Source: an uncultured bacterium (GTDB taxonomy: Bacteria; Bacillota; Clostridia; Oscillospirales; Ruminococcaceae). Taken from it: 9,372 bases of DNA. The notes below the pieces were generated by a model that was given only the letters and a program-made list of their open reading frames with translations, was not told the DNA's origin and ran no database searches. The translations under genes and the position numbers were made by a program. Location of the stretch: the NCBI GenBank assembly GCA_905214265.1, contig CAJMLQ010000115.1, positions 1-9,372 on the forward strand, in the 5' to 3' direction. Positions 1 through 6,962 of the stretch are shown piece by piece. Each line of letters starts with the position of its first letter. Position 1 is the first letter of the stretch.

Positions 1-1722
1 GGATACCCCCACGTCGATGTGGTCCCAGGGCAGGATTTCGTCGGCGGACCGCTCCCGAGAGGCATAAAACTCCATGGTTAGCCCCGCGCTGGCAATGGCC
101 TGCTTCCACTTGTCAAAATCAAAAAATTCTTCCCAGGAGTCGAATTTGCAGCCCAGTTTCCAGGCGTTGTAGATGGCTTTCCCCAGCCGCCGGTCGCCCC
201 GGGCAATGACTCCTTCCAACACCGAAGTTCGGACCTCATGCCAAGCAAGACTGATCTTCCGGGTAGTCACCGAATGGGTCAGGGCGTGCTGCTTTTCTAC
301 GATCTCGTCATAGGTGTTCTGTGCCGCCCACTGGAAGGGGGTAAAAGGCTTGGGAACAAAGGTGGAAACGGAAATGGATACATTGACGCCTTTTCCCTTG
401 GGTTTGGTGGGCAGGGCATAGTAAAGGTCTACTACCCTCTGGCCCAGAGAGGTGATGCCCAGCACATCCTCCATGGTCTCAAAGGGCAGGCCCAGCATAA
501 AGTAGAGCTTCACGCTGGTGTAGCCGCCCTGGAAGGCGATGCGGGAGGTGCGCATGATCTCCTCCTCGGTGACACCCTTGTTAATGACGTCTCGGAGCCG
601 CTGGGTACCGGCCTCGGGCGCAAAGGTCAGGCCGCTTTTCCGCACCCGGCTGACCTTCTCCAGCAGTTCCGATGAAAAATTGTCCACCCGCAGGGAGGGC
701 AGCGAGAGGTTGATGTGCTCCTCCTGGGTGTAATCGATGATCTTATCCAGCATTTCCTCCACCTGGGGATGGTCGGAGGTGGAGAGGGATGCTAGCGACA
801 TCTCCTCGTAGCCGGTGGAATCGCACAGAGCCTTTCCCTGGGAGCAGAGGGTGTCCGGGCTTTTTGCCCGGACAGGACGGTAGATGAACCCTGCCTGGCA
901 GAACCGGCACCCCCGGATACAGCCCCGCATGACCTCTAAAACCGCCCGGTCGTGGACCACTTCGGTGTAAGGGACGATGAAGGTTTCCGGGTAGAACGCT
1001 TTGTCAAAATCTCGGACGATTCGTTTGGTGATAGTGGCCGGAGCACCGTCTCTGGGCGTTACAGAGGCGATCGTTCCATCTTCTTTATAGGCCACATCAT
1101 AAAGGGAGGGTACGTACATTCCCGGAATCTGGGCGGCGTCCCAGAGAAACGCTTTCTTGTCCCATTTTCCGGATGCCCGGTGCTTTTGGTAAAGGTCGAT
1201 CATCTCCAACATGATCTCCTCACCCTCACCCAGTTGGAAGCAGTCGAAGAAGTCGCAGAGCGGCTCGGCGTTCATGGCGCAGGGACCGCCGGCAAAGACG
1301 ATGGGGTCATCGTTTTTGCGGTTCGCGGCGATGGGGTCCAGCCCGGCCAGGTCCAGCATGTTCAAAATATTGGTATAGGACAGCTCATATTGCAGGGAAA
1401 ACCCGAGAAAATCAAATTCTGTCAGCGGCTCCAGGCTTTCCAGACCGTAAAGGGGAATATGGTTTTCCCGCATCAGAGCCTCCATGTCGGGCCAGGGAGC
1501 GTAGACACGCTCCGCCCAACAATCCTCCCGGGCATTAATGAGGGCATAAAGGATCTTCAGCCCCAGGTGAGACATGCCGATCTCGTAGTTGTCCGGAAAA
1601 CAGAGGGCTAGGCGGGTCCGGACACTGGTTTTGTCTTTGACAACGCTGTTGTATTCGCCGCCGACGTAGCGGATAGGCTTCTGCACCTTCAGCAGAAGCG
1701 GTTCCAGTTGGTCTTTGAGCAT
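1..1722 (-). CDS. B12-binding/radical SAM protein, TIGR03960 type (3' end off window)
   Basis: 574 codons are visible without a stop; the C-terminus lies beyond the left edge. The ATG at 1722 is preceded by GGAGGT (1732-1727) at good spacing. The N-terminal half resembles a cobalamin-binding-like domain (CFPDNYEIGMSHLG near residue 41; FAGGPCAMNAEPL further on, followed by QLGEGEE). The radical SAM core carries the [4Fe-4S] cluster motif C268-IRG-C272-RF-C275 inside MRGCIRGCRFCQAG, then a TIM-barrel-like stretch including FAPEAGTQRLRDVINKG. This is the TIGR03960 family, widespread in Clostridia, whose substrate is to my knowledge not defined. In related genomes it is often followed by a DUF2344 (TIGR03936) protein, RNase E/G and the rplU-rpmA ribosomal genes, so these may lie left of the window (inference). 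It shares the strand of rarA but is separated from it by 386 bases, so it may have its own promoter; I could not place one. Family assignment is confident; function is open. Confidence 0.94.
   Translation of the reverse strand, partial: MLKDQLEPLLLKVQKPIRYVGGEYNSVVKDKTSVRTRLALCFPDNYEIGMSHLGLKILYALINAREDCWAERVYAPWPDMEALMRENHIPLYGLESLEPLTEFDFLGFSLQYELSYTNILNMLDLAGLDPIAANRKNDDPIVFAGGPCAMNAEPLCDFFDCFQLGEGEEIMLEMIDLYQKHRASGKWDKKAFLWDAAQIPGMYVPSLYDVAYKEDGTIASVTPRDGAPATITKRIVRDFDKAFYPETFIVPYTEVVHDRAVLEVMRGCIRGCRFCQAGFIYRPVRAKSPDTLCSQGKALCDSTGYEEMSLASLSTSDHPQVEEMLDKIIDYTQEEHINLSLPSLRVDNFSSELLEKVSRVRKSGLTFAPEAGTQRLRDVINKGVTEEEIMRTSRIAFQGGYTSVKLYFMLGLPFETMEDVLGITSLGQRVVDLYYALPTKPKGKGVNVSISVSTFVPKPFTPFQWAAQNTYDEIVEKQHALTHSVTTRKISLAWHEVRTSVLEGVIARGDRRLGKAIYNAWKLGCKFDSWEEFFDFDKWKQAIASAGLTMEFYASRERSADEILPWDHIDVGVS
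852..874. repeat. Perfect inverted repeat inside the radical SAM gene
   Basis: TGTCCGGGC (852-860) and GCCCGGACA (866-874) are exact reverse complements separated by TTTTT. In the coding (minus) sense the loop is AAAAA and the codons read P-V-R-A-K-S-P-D-T, just after the cysteine cluster motif. A 9-bp GC-rich stem inside a coding region is uncommon but may be chance; it is not a terminator in the coding sense because no T-run follows. Confidence 0.6.
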
Positions 1723-1741
1723 AGAAACCTCCAAAATAGCG

Positions 1742-1766
1742 GCCCCCTCCCTGGAACGGGCGGGGC
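1742..1766 (-). other. GC-rich leader hairpin just upstream of the radical SAM ribosome binding site
   Basis: On the minus strand GCCCC (1766-1762) pairs with GGGGC (1746-1742), and CCC (1760-1758) with GGG (1751-1749), around the loop GTTCCA. The hairpin ends about nine bases before the GGAGGT at 1732-1727. It could modulate access to the start region or simply be a leader stem. Read on the plus strand it is followed by a T-rich stretch, but no plus-strand gene runs into it, so a terminator call is not supported. Confidence 0.35.
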
Positions 1767-1853
1767 TGTAAAGTTTTATTTGATTTTTTAGGGAGTCCGC
1801 CCTGTGCGGGATCGGACCCGGTTCTGTGCTGGAAAGCGGGCGGCCATCGCCCT

Positions 1854-1873
1854 CTTTTTCTGCGAAGAAAAAG
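1854..1873. repeat. Perfect 8-bp hairpin in the rarA-radical SAM gap
   Basis: On the minus strand CTTTTTCT (1873-1866), loop TCGC, AGAAAAAG (1861-1854). It sits between the XRE-like remnant and the radical SAM gene in a stretch (1723-1928) where I see no gene. No T-tract follows on either strand, so it is not a standard terminator. Its role is unknown; it could be part of a leader or of a small RNA. Confidence 0.45.
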
Positions 1874-1928
1874 TCGCGGAGCGGGTCTTTTCTATCCGTT
1901 CCCGTGTTCCCCGCGGTGGACGGCGGCC

Positions 1929-2105
1929 TTACGCTCTGCGCTCCGGATTGTCCGTTAAGCCCGACAGGCAGTCCGTTGAAACGCGATAGAAATTTGCCAG
2001 TTTAATTATCGTAGATGCGGCAGACTGCCGCTCCCCATACTCGTAACACTGGTACTCCCGCAGTTCTCCGCCTTGGCCTTTCACTGGCCGCTTTCGAAAC
2101 TGCGG
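1929..2105 (-). pseudogene. Remnant of an XRE/Cro-CI family regulator (C-terminal half)
   Basis: Directly after the rarA stop codon one minus-strand frame stays open for 59 codons to TAA at 1931-1929. Its last ~48 residues read like the end of a helix-turn-helix XRE protein: LREYQCYEYGERQ (recognition helix and following turn), then STIIKLANFY, then VSTDCLSGLTDNPERRA. In this family the usual forms are close to YExGEREPS, TIIKLANFYxVSTDYLLGLTDNP. There is no ATG, GTG or TTG with a ribosome binding site placing a full HTH domain ahead of it, and helices 1-2 appear absent, so I read it as a truncated, decaying gene. Deviations such as TDCLSG for the usual TDYLLG fit decay. Family similarity is recognised from memory of the motif; a profile search would settle it. 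Confidence 0.62.
2058..2105. repeat. 48-base nested inverted repeat just after rarA
   Basis: CCGCAGTT (minus 2105-2098) and AACTGCGG (2065-2058) are exact reverse complements, enclosing a second stem GGCC (2089-2086) AGTGAAA GGCC (2078-2075). It begins four bases after the rarA stop. No T-run follows, so it is not a canonical intrinsic terminator; it may act as a 3' mRNA stem. It overlaps the first codons of the XRE-like remnant frame. Confidence 0.5.
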
Positions 2106-2108
2106 ACA

Positions 2109-3374
2109 CTATTTCCCCTTGATCTTCTCCCAGTAAGCCTTGGCGGCCTGTTCAATCTTGTTGTCGCCGTATTCGTAGTAGACCCGATCCTTCAGCGCGT
2201 CGGGCAGATATTGCTGCTCCACCCAGCGATGGGGGAAATCGTGGGGATACTGGTAAAACTGGCCCTTGACCGCGGCGTCTTCCCCGTCAAAGTGCTTATT
2301 TTGAAGCGTCCGAGGGATCGGCCCCGACCGCCCGGCCTGCAGGTCCTCCATAGCCGCGTTGATGGCGTTATGGGCGGTATTGGATTTGGGCGACGTCGCC
2401 ACCAGGATCACCGCATCGGCTAGGCAGAGCCGCGCCTCCGGCAGTCCCACCTGCATGGCCGCGTCCACCGCCGCCTTGACAATGGGGATGATCATCGGAT
2501 AGGCCAGTCCCACGTCCTCACAGGCGCAGACCATCAGCCGTCTGCAGGCCGACGGCAGGTCGCCAGCCTCCAGCAGCCGCGCCAGGTAGTGGATGGCCGC
2601 ATCCGGGTCGGAGCCCCGCATGGACTTCTGGTAGGCGGATACGATGTCGTAATGCTCATCCCCCTCCCGGTCATAGCGCATGGCGCTCCTCTGGGAAAGT
2701 TCCTCCGCCAAGGCCAGGGTGATCCGCCGGCCGCCGCTGTCCTGTTCTGCGGAGAGGGCCAGCAGTTCCACCGTGTTCAGGGCCTTTCGCACGTCTCCAC
2801 CGCAGCTCCGGCCAATGTGGGCCGCCACACCGTCCTCCAGTGTAACCGGCTCTCCCAGCTCTTCCTCCACCGTCCGGAATCCGCGCTCCACAGCCCTTTC
2901 CACCTCTTCCGGCGGGACGGATTTGAACTCAAACACCGTTGAGCGACTCAGCACCGCGTTGTAGATATAGAAATAGGGGTTCTCGGTGGTGGACGCGATC
3001 AGGGTGATCCGGCCGTCCTCAATGTATTCCAGCAGCGACTGCTGCTGCTTTTTGTTCAGGTATTGGATTTCGTCCAGATAGAGCAGCACCCCATTGTAGC
3101 CGATAATGGAATCCAGCTCCTCCACGATGGCCTTGATGTCGGCTAGGGAGGCGTTGGTCCCGTTTAATTTATGCAGACGCTTCTTGGTCTGGGAGGCGAT
3201 GATTCGGGCGACCGTGGTTTTTCCGACGCCGGACGGCCCGTAAAAAATCATGTTGGGGATGTTTCCGCTTTCGATGATGCGCCGCAGGCTCTTTCCCGGG
3301 GCGAGCAGGTGCTGCTGGCCGACCACCTCGTCCAGGGTCTTCGGACGAAGCCGGTCGGCAAGAGGCGATGCCAT
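2109..3374 (-). CDS. rarA: RarA/MgsA replication-associated recombination AAA+ ATPase
   Basis: A 421-residue cytosolic AAA+ ATPase related to clamp-loader subunits (WRN-interacting protein family) that acts at stalled replication forks. Visible motifs: Walker A GPSGVGKT (46-53), Walker B LLYLDE (97-102), sensor 1 ASTTEN (127-132), arginine finger in LSRS (R144), sensor 2 GGDVRKALN (192-200). The N-terminal PLADRLRPKTLDEVVGQQHLL is typical of the family, as is the C-terminal tetramerisation-region sequence with ACEDVGLAYP and YGDNK. Length is close to the family norm. The ATG at 3374 has AAGGAGGG seven bases upstream. A promoter (3406-3434) lies immediately upstream and overlaps the end of the preceding gene's terminator, so it is probably transcribed independently. 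In B. subtilis rarA (yrvN) lies near aspS; here the two are separated by a plus-strand block. Confidence 0.97.
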   Translation of the reverse strand: MASPLADRLRPKTLDEVVGQQHLLAPGKSLRRIIESGNIPNMIFYGPSGVGKTTVARIIASQTKKRLHKLNGTNASLADIKAIVEELDSIIGYNGVLLYLDEIQYLNKKQQQSLLEYIEDGRITLIASTTENPYFYIYNAVLSRSTVFEFKSVPPEEVERAVERGFRTVEEELGEPVTLEDGVAAHIGRSCGGDVRKALNTVELLALSAEQDSGGRRITLALAEELSQRSAMRYDREGDEHYDIVSAYQKSMRGSDPDAAIHYLARLLEAGDLPSACRRLMVCACEDVGLAYPMIIPIVKAAVDAAMQVGLPEARLCLADAVILVATSPKSNTAHNAINAAMEDLQAGRSGPIPRTLQNKHFDGEDAAVKGQFYQYPHDFPHRWVEQQYLPDALKDRVYYEYGDNKIEQAAKAYWEKIKGK

Positions 3375-3405
3375 CGCAGACCCTCCTTGTCAATCAGATA
3401 GTTTT

Positions 3406-3434
3406 ATTGTACCCGATTTCCATTAAAAAGTAAA
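3406..3434 (-). promoter_or_regulatory. Sigma-A-type promoter of rarA
   Basis: On the minus strand a -35 element TTTACT (3434-3429) and a -10 element TACAAT (3411-3406) are separated by 17 bases. The predicted start of transcription is about 25 bases before the ribosome binding site of rarA. The -35 overlaps the foot of the terminator hairpin of the upstream gene. Confidence 0.6.
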
Positions 3435-3452
3435 CCGCCCCGCCGGCGGTTT
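3432..3452 (-). terminator. Intrinsic terminator of the ribbon-helix-helix gene
   Basis: AAACCGCC (3452-3445 on the minus strand) and GGCGGTTT (3439-3432) form a perfect 8-bp stem around a GGCGG loop. On the minus strand it is followed by ACTTTTTAA. It lies 17 bases past the stop of the 3470-3661 gene. On the plus strand the stem is followed by TCTGCTTTTTGG, so it could work weakly in both directions. Confidence 0.7.
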
Positions 3453-3469
3453 TCTGCTTTTTGGAAAAA

Positions 3470-3661
3470 TCAGTCGTCTTCAATGGCCACGATGTCAATG
3501 GCGGCCTCCACCAGAATGTTGATCAGTTCGTTGCGGGAACGGTTGGTTTGGGCCGTGATCTCGTCGAGCTTCTGGAGGGTCTCCTCCCGCATCCGGACGG
3601 ATACGACTCGGTAGCCGTCTTCCCCTCGTTTTTTCGATATGGTAATCCGCTCCTGTCCCAT
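3470..3661 (-). CDS. Small ribbon-helix-helix (CopG/Arc-like) DNA-binding protein
   Basis: A 63-residue protein. After a basic N-terminus, residues ~19-24 (VVSVRM) form the likely beta-strand that reads DNA, followed by helix A REETLQKLDEITAQT, the turn NRSRNELI and helix B NILVEAAIDIVAIEDD. This is the ribbon-helix-helix fold of CopG/Arc/MetJ-like dimeric repressors; the acidic tail EDD is common in clostridial members. The start ATG at 3661 has AAAGGGGG about seven bases upstream. It is transcribed away from the diguanylate cyclase gene, across an AT-rich 300-base region with a palindrome at 3723-3737 that could be its operator. No toxin gene follows it (the next gene is rarA, beyond a terminator), so I do not call it an antitoxin. 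Its target is unknown. Confidence 0.85.
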   Translation of the reverse strand: MGQERITISKKRGEDGYRVVSVRMREETLQKLDEITAQTNRSRNELINILVEAAIDIVAIEDD

Positions 3662-3681
3662 GTCACAACCCCCTTTCTATT

Positions 3682-3687
3682 ATTGTA
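3682..3687 (-). promoter_or_regulatory. Candidate -10 box of the ribbon-helix-helix gene
   Basis: TACAAT on the minus strand, about 20 bases before the ATG at 3661. A convincing -35 at 16-18 bases is not visible (a TTGAAA at 3707-3702 is only 14 bases away), so the promoter may be weak, activator-dependent, or the true start may lie further upstream near the TATAAT at 3723-3718. Confidence 0.35.
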
Positions 3688-3722
3688 GTAAAAAAAGTAA
3701 TTTTCAAATATATTATTATTAT

Positions 3723-3737
3723 ACTATAATTTATAGT
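3723..3737. promoter_or_regulatory. Palindrome in the divergent intergenic region, candidate operator
   Basis: ACTATA (3723-3728), spacer ATT, TATAGT (3732-3737). A perfect TATAAT occurs on the plus strand (3725-3730) and another on the minus strand (3723-3718), so the palindrome overlaps potential -10 boxes in both directions. Ribbon-helix-helix regulators commonly bind short inverted or tandem repeats by their own promoters, so autoregulation is plausible. The rest of 3662-3910 is AT-rich and I see no gene in it. Confidence 0.4.
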
Positions 3738-3872
3738 TTTAATGAACTGTAAAAAAATGAAACCTTTAGAATTTTTTGATAGGCTGCAGGAGAATGAAAC
3801 GGAAATCCTCTGGTAGCCTCTCTTCTGTATACGATGCGTTTACAGCAGCTTTTCAAATTCTTCGTTTTTTTC

Positions 3873-3902
3873 TTGCACACCCTCTGCATGGTATGGTAAA
3901 AT
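3873..3902 (+). promoter_or_regulatory. Promoter of the diguanylate cyclase gene
   Basis: TTGCAC (3873-3878) and TAAAAT (3897-3902) with an 18-base spacer. Transcription would start near 3909, giving a leader of roughly 55 bases to the GTG at 3963. Confidence 0.55.
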
Positions 3903-3913
3903 AAAACTGTATG

Positions 3914-3943
3914 ATTGCCGGCGGTTCCTCGAGCAATTGCCGG
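3914..3943 (+). repeat. Short repeat/hairpin in the cyclase leader
   Basis: ATTGCCGG occurs twice (3914-3921 and 3936-3943). In addition CCGGC (3918-3922) can pair with GCCGG (3939-3943), giving a 5-bp stem that ends four bases before the ribosome binding site. It is too small to be a known riboswitch; it might influence translation initiation. Confidence 0.35.
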
Positions 3944-3946
3944 TAT

Positions 3947-3955
3947 AAGGAGGGG
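3947..3955 (+). promoter_or_regulatory. Strong ribosome binding site that sets the GTG start of the cyclase
   Basis: AAGGAGGGG, seven bases before GTG at 3963. The longest open frame could begin at TTG 3915, but that has no ribosome binding site and would lie only a few bases from the predicted transcription start. The site therefore argues for GTG 3963. Confidence 0.85.
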
Positions 3956-3962
3956 ATCCGGC

Positions 3963-6962
3963 GTGCTATATTCAAAGTCCTCATCCCAGCATTGTGCGGA
4001 AGTTTTTGTTCGCGCTGCAGATGGTGCAGTGCTGTCCAGCAGCGGGAATTATGCGGTTTTGATGGGCTATTCGCCGGGGGAGTCCGACAGTTTTTATGAC
4101 CACATCGTTCCGGAAGACCGCCGGCAGGTGCGGCAGGCCTTTTTGAACTGTACTGCGGAGCAGAGCCTGTCCTGCCGCGGGACCTGCCGTGACGGCATGT
4201 CTAGCGAATATATGCTGTACCTGGTCCCCGGCGGACAGCCAGGCGTTCTTCGCTGTACGCTGTTTGATATGACGGACGCCGGGCGCCTGCGGAAGGAGTG
4301 GGAACGGGTCAATCAGTGGCTGGATACCCTGACCGCCAACCTTCAGGGAGGAATGTTTCACTACCGGATGGGAGCGGATCGCCGGATACGGGTCGATTTT
4401 ATCAGTGAGGGCATGCTCGCCATTTTGGGCTGTACAGACCAGCAGTTTTGGGAGCGGTATGACGGCGATATTTCCAGAATCATCTGTGCGGAGGATCGGG
4501 AGCGCCTGCTGCCAGCCGACGGGCTCAAGCCAGGAGCTTTGGAGCGCTTTGAATACCGGATTGTGACCTATGCCGGAGAAATCCGCTGGGTGACGGCCAA
4601 CCGTCAGGTCCTGCGCATGGCGGACGGTTCTCTGGAAGTCTACGTCGTCGTCAACGATGTGACGGAGACTTACCGGGTCCGCCGGGAGTTCGAGGATATC
4701 GCAAACTCAGTCCCGGGCGGCGTGGCTCGGATCCGTTTGGACCCGCAGCTTCACGTGCTGTATATGACTGATGGATTCTGTCAGCTCTCCCAAAGAACCC
4801 GGGAGGAATTTTTGGCGGATACCCATGGGGAAACCGCCCGGGTGATTTATCCGGATGACCTGCCGGGCGTATACCGTGCTGTAGAAGAACAGCGGAAAAG
4901 CGCTGTCCTTTCTCTGGAGCTGCGGATTATCCGCAAAGACGGCGGCATTGCCTGGATCCACGTGACGGCGCGGAGAATTTCCGAGACAGAAGATATTTTC
5001 CAGGGCGTTTTTATCGACATTACGGACAGCAAACTGGTCCAGCAGGACCGGGAACGCCTTCTGCGGGAACGCGACGAGCTGATCAACGCCATTCCAGGGG
5101 GTGTGCTGCAGTTTACCCTGGGGGCCTTGCCAAAGTGCTTTTTTGCAAGCGACGGCTTTTACGCCCTTAGCGGCTATACACGGGAGGAATATACGGCTCT
5201 TTTCGGGGCGGATTTCTGTAAGATGGTATATCCTCCTGACCTTCCGGGGCTAAAGCAGTCGGTGGAGGCGCAGTTCCAGGCCGGGAAAAAAATGACCTCT
5301 CAGTATCGGATCGTCCGGAAAGATGGCCAGATCCGTTGGCTTTCCTCCAGCGGAAACCGATCGGTCGAGCCGGATGGAACAAAGATATACCGCTGCATCT
5401 ATACGGATATCACCGATGTCAAGCAGACGGAGCAGGAACTGCTGTATGAAAAGGAGCGCTACCGCCTGATCCTGGACTGCATGGAGAACATCACCTACGA
5501 GTATGACCTGGAGCAGGACCGCATGACCTTTTATTACCGTTCTCTGGATACCGGCCGGCAGGCTTCTCACGTGCTGAGCCCCTATACGGCGCTTCTGCGG
5601 GAAAATGCCTATGTGGCCCCGGAATACCAGGATCTGGTTCTACAGATGATTCGAGGAAAATGTCCCGGCGATCCGCAGGAAATTCTGGCCCTTCGTCCGG
5701 AAAATAGAGGCAGCCGGCAGTATACCTGGCATGAAATCCGAAATGTGGCGGTACGCGACGCGGATGGCAAAATTATCCGCAGCATCGGCATTCTGCTGGA
5801 CATTGACGATCGAAAGCGGGAAACCATCCGGCTGCGCTATCGCTCCGAACGGGACTCTCTGACGGGGCTGTACAACAAGGCGGCGTGCTTTGCCAACATC
5901 AGCGATTACCTGAAGCAAGGGGGCGCCAACCGGATCCACGCGGTTCTGATGATCGATTTCGACGATTTTAAGACCGTGAACGACACCTTTGGCCATCAGT
6001 ATGGCGATGCGATTCTCAGCGGAATCGGAAAAGGGATGCGGCGGCTGTTTCGGGAAAGCGACGTGGTGGGCCGTATCGGAGGAGACGAATTCCTGGTATT
6101 TATGAAAGATCTGGTGGACGAGGCCATTGTTCGGGAAAAGGCCAGCGCTCTCTGCAACTTGTTTAGGGAACTGTATCCTTTGGAAAAAGGGAAAATATCC
6201 GGCAGCGTCGGTGTCGCCTTTTATCCCAAAGACGGCCGGAGTTACGAGGAGCTGCTGCGGAAAGCCGATCTGGCGTTGTACGGCGCGAAAAAAAATGGAA
6301 AAGACAGCTTTCAGTTTTATACCTCCGAAACCGGTCTGAATGTCCAGCTAAGCGAACTGGACAGCGGGAAACAGGAAACGGAGAACGCCGGAAAGCCCCC
6401 CGCTCCCCTGACAGACAGCTTTGCTTTTCTCCAGGCGGTGATTTTGATACTAAACCAGGATCAGCCGGAGCGTTCGCTTCGGGAACGCCTCCCGCAGATA
6501 TTGGAACTTTTGGGGCGTTACTGCTCCGTAGGGCGCGTGTTTCTGCTGGTCGGCGGAGACCCGGACAGCGGAGAAGCATTCTGGAAAACCGAGTGGCGCG
6601 CCCCCGGTGTTACGGGGGAAATCTCCTTTGTCCATGATGAGGAGAAACGCGAATATATTCGCCGCCTGGACGCGGCCGACGCCGTCTTTTTCAGTGTTGG
6701 CGAGACTCAGGAGGTGGAGAATCCCGCTCTCGCAGCCCGGATGCGTAAGCGCGGCGCCGTGACCACCCTTCAGGCCCCGATCCGCCGCAACGGCAGGCTA
6801 GAAGGTGTTCTCGGCATAGACGATTGTTGTACGCCCCGCCCCTGGACCAAGCAGGAGGTCGGCCTTTTGACTACGCTGGCCAACCTTTTGGGCGTCTGCA
6901 TCGCTGCGCTCCATGAGAAAGAGGGAAAACGAGATGAGCAGGACTGCGAAACGACCCGGTAA
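3963..6962 (+). CDS. Multi-PAS diguanylate cyclase with C-terminal GAF domain
   Basis: A 999-residue protein without signal peptide or membrane segment, so cytosolic. It makes c-di-GMP from two GTP. Domains by residue: degenerate PAS-like 1 (~10-105, ends FDMTD); PAS 2 (~118-235, ends VNDVTE); PAS 3 (~243-356, IDITD); PAS 4 (~370-486, YTDITD); PAS 5 (~495-617, LDIDD); GGDEF (~625-786); GAF (~819-985). The GGDEF starts RDSLTGLYNK; the active loop is intact GGDEF (706-710), and RESD (697-700) sits exactly five residues before it, the canonical inhibitory I-site, so product inhibition is expected. PAS 2-4 look like tandem copies (QGGM/PGGV/PGGV near 129, 251 and 378; DLPG in 3 and 4). Each DITD-like end leads into a charged helix, the usual PAS signalling linker. 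No EAL or HD-GYP domain is present. The GAF after the catalytic domain (LEGVLGIDDC) is a less common order. Ligands cannot be read from sequence. The next gene's start overlaps its end. Confidence 0.97.
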   Translation: MLYSKSSSQHCAEVFVRAADGAVLSSSGNYAVLMGYSPGESDSFYDHIVPEDRRQVRQAFLNCTAEQSLSCRGTCRDGMSSEYMLYLVPGGQPGVLRCTLFDMTDAGRLRKEWERVNQWLDTLTANLQGGMFHYRMGADRRIRVDFISEGMLAILGCTDQQFWERYDGDISRIICAEDRERLLPADGLKPGALERFEYRIVTYAGEIRWVTANRQVLRMADGSLEVYVVVNDVTETYRVRREFEDIANSVPGGVARIRLDPQLHVLYMTDGFCQLSQRTREEFLADTHGETARVIYPDDLPGVYRAVEEQRKSAVLSLELRIIRKDGGIAWIHVTARRISETEDIFQGVFIDITDSKLVQQDRERLLRERDELINAIPGGVLQFTLGALPKCFFASDGFYALSGYTREEYTALFGADFCKMVYPPDLPGLKQSVEAQFQAGKKMTSQYRIVRKDGQIRWLSSSGNRSVEPDGTKIYRCIYTDITDVKQTEQELLYEKERYRLILDCMENITYEYDLEQDRMTFYYRSLDTGRQASHVLSPYTALLRENAYVAPEYQDLVLQMIRGKCPGDPQEILALRPENRGSRQYTWHEIRNVAVRDADGKIIRSIGILLDIDDRKRETIRLRYRSERDSLTGLYNKAACFANISDYLKQGGANRIHAVLMIDFDDFKTVNDTFGHQYGDAILSGIGKGMRRLFRESDVVGRIGGDEFLVFMKDLVDEAIVREKASALCNLFRELYPLEKGKISGSVGVAFYPKDGRSYEELLRKADLALYGAKKNGKDSFQFYTSETGLNVQLSELDSGKQETENAGKPPAPLTDSFAFLQAVILILNQDQPERSLRERLPQILELLGRYCSVGRVFLLVGGDPDSGEAFWKTEWRAPGVTGEISFVHDEEKREYIRRLDAADAVFFSVGETQEVENPALAARMRKRGAVTTLQAPIRRNGRLEGVLGIDDCCTPRPWTKQEVGLLTTLANLLGVCIAALHEKEGKRDEQDCETTR

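Noticed and set aside
952..1611. A 219-residue plus-strand open frame antisense to the radical SAM gene.
   Set aside because: It lies entirely opposite a gene with a recognised family and catalytic motif; it is a by-product of GC-rich codon use.
1741..1795. Plus-strand intrinsic terminator (GC-rich stem followed by a T-rich stretch).
   Set aside because: No plus-strand gene runs toward it, and the stem is interrupted; it lies in the leader of the minus-strand radical SAM gene.
1805..1822. Possible tRNA T-arm (CGGGTCCGATCCCG on the minus strand).
   Set aside because: The loop and stem lengths are wrong and no acceptor stem or anticodon arm can be built around it.
3470..3661. Antitoxin of a toxin-antitoxin pair.
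   Set aside because: No small toxin gene lies next to it; rarA follows after a terminator and has its own promoter.
3757..3816. A 19-residue open frame (MKPLEFFDRLQ...) in the AT-rich intergenic region.
   Set aside because: No ribosome binding site, very short, and no recognisable similarity.
3794..3904. A 36-residue plus-strand open frame (MKRKSSG...) with AGGAG just upstream and a hydrophobic middle.
   Set aside because: The AGGAG is only one base from the ATG, too close to work well, and the frame's end overlaps the probable -10 box of the cyclase promoter.
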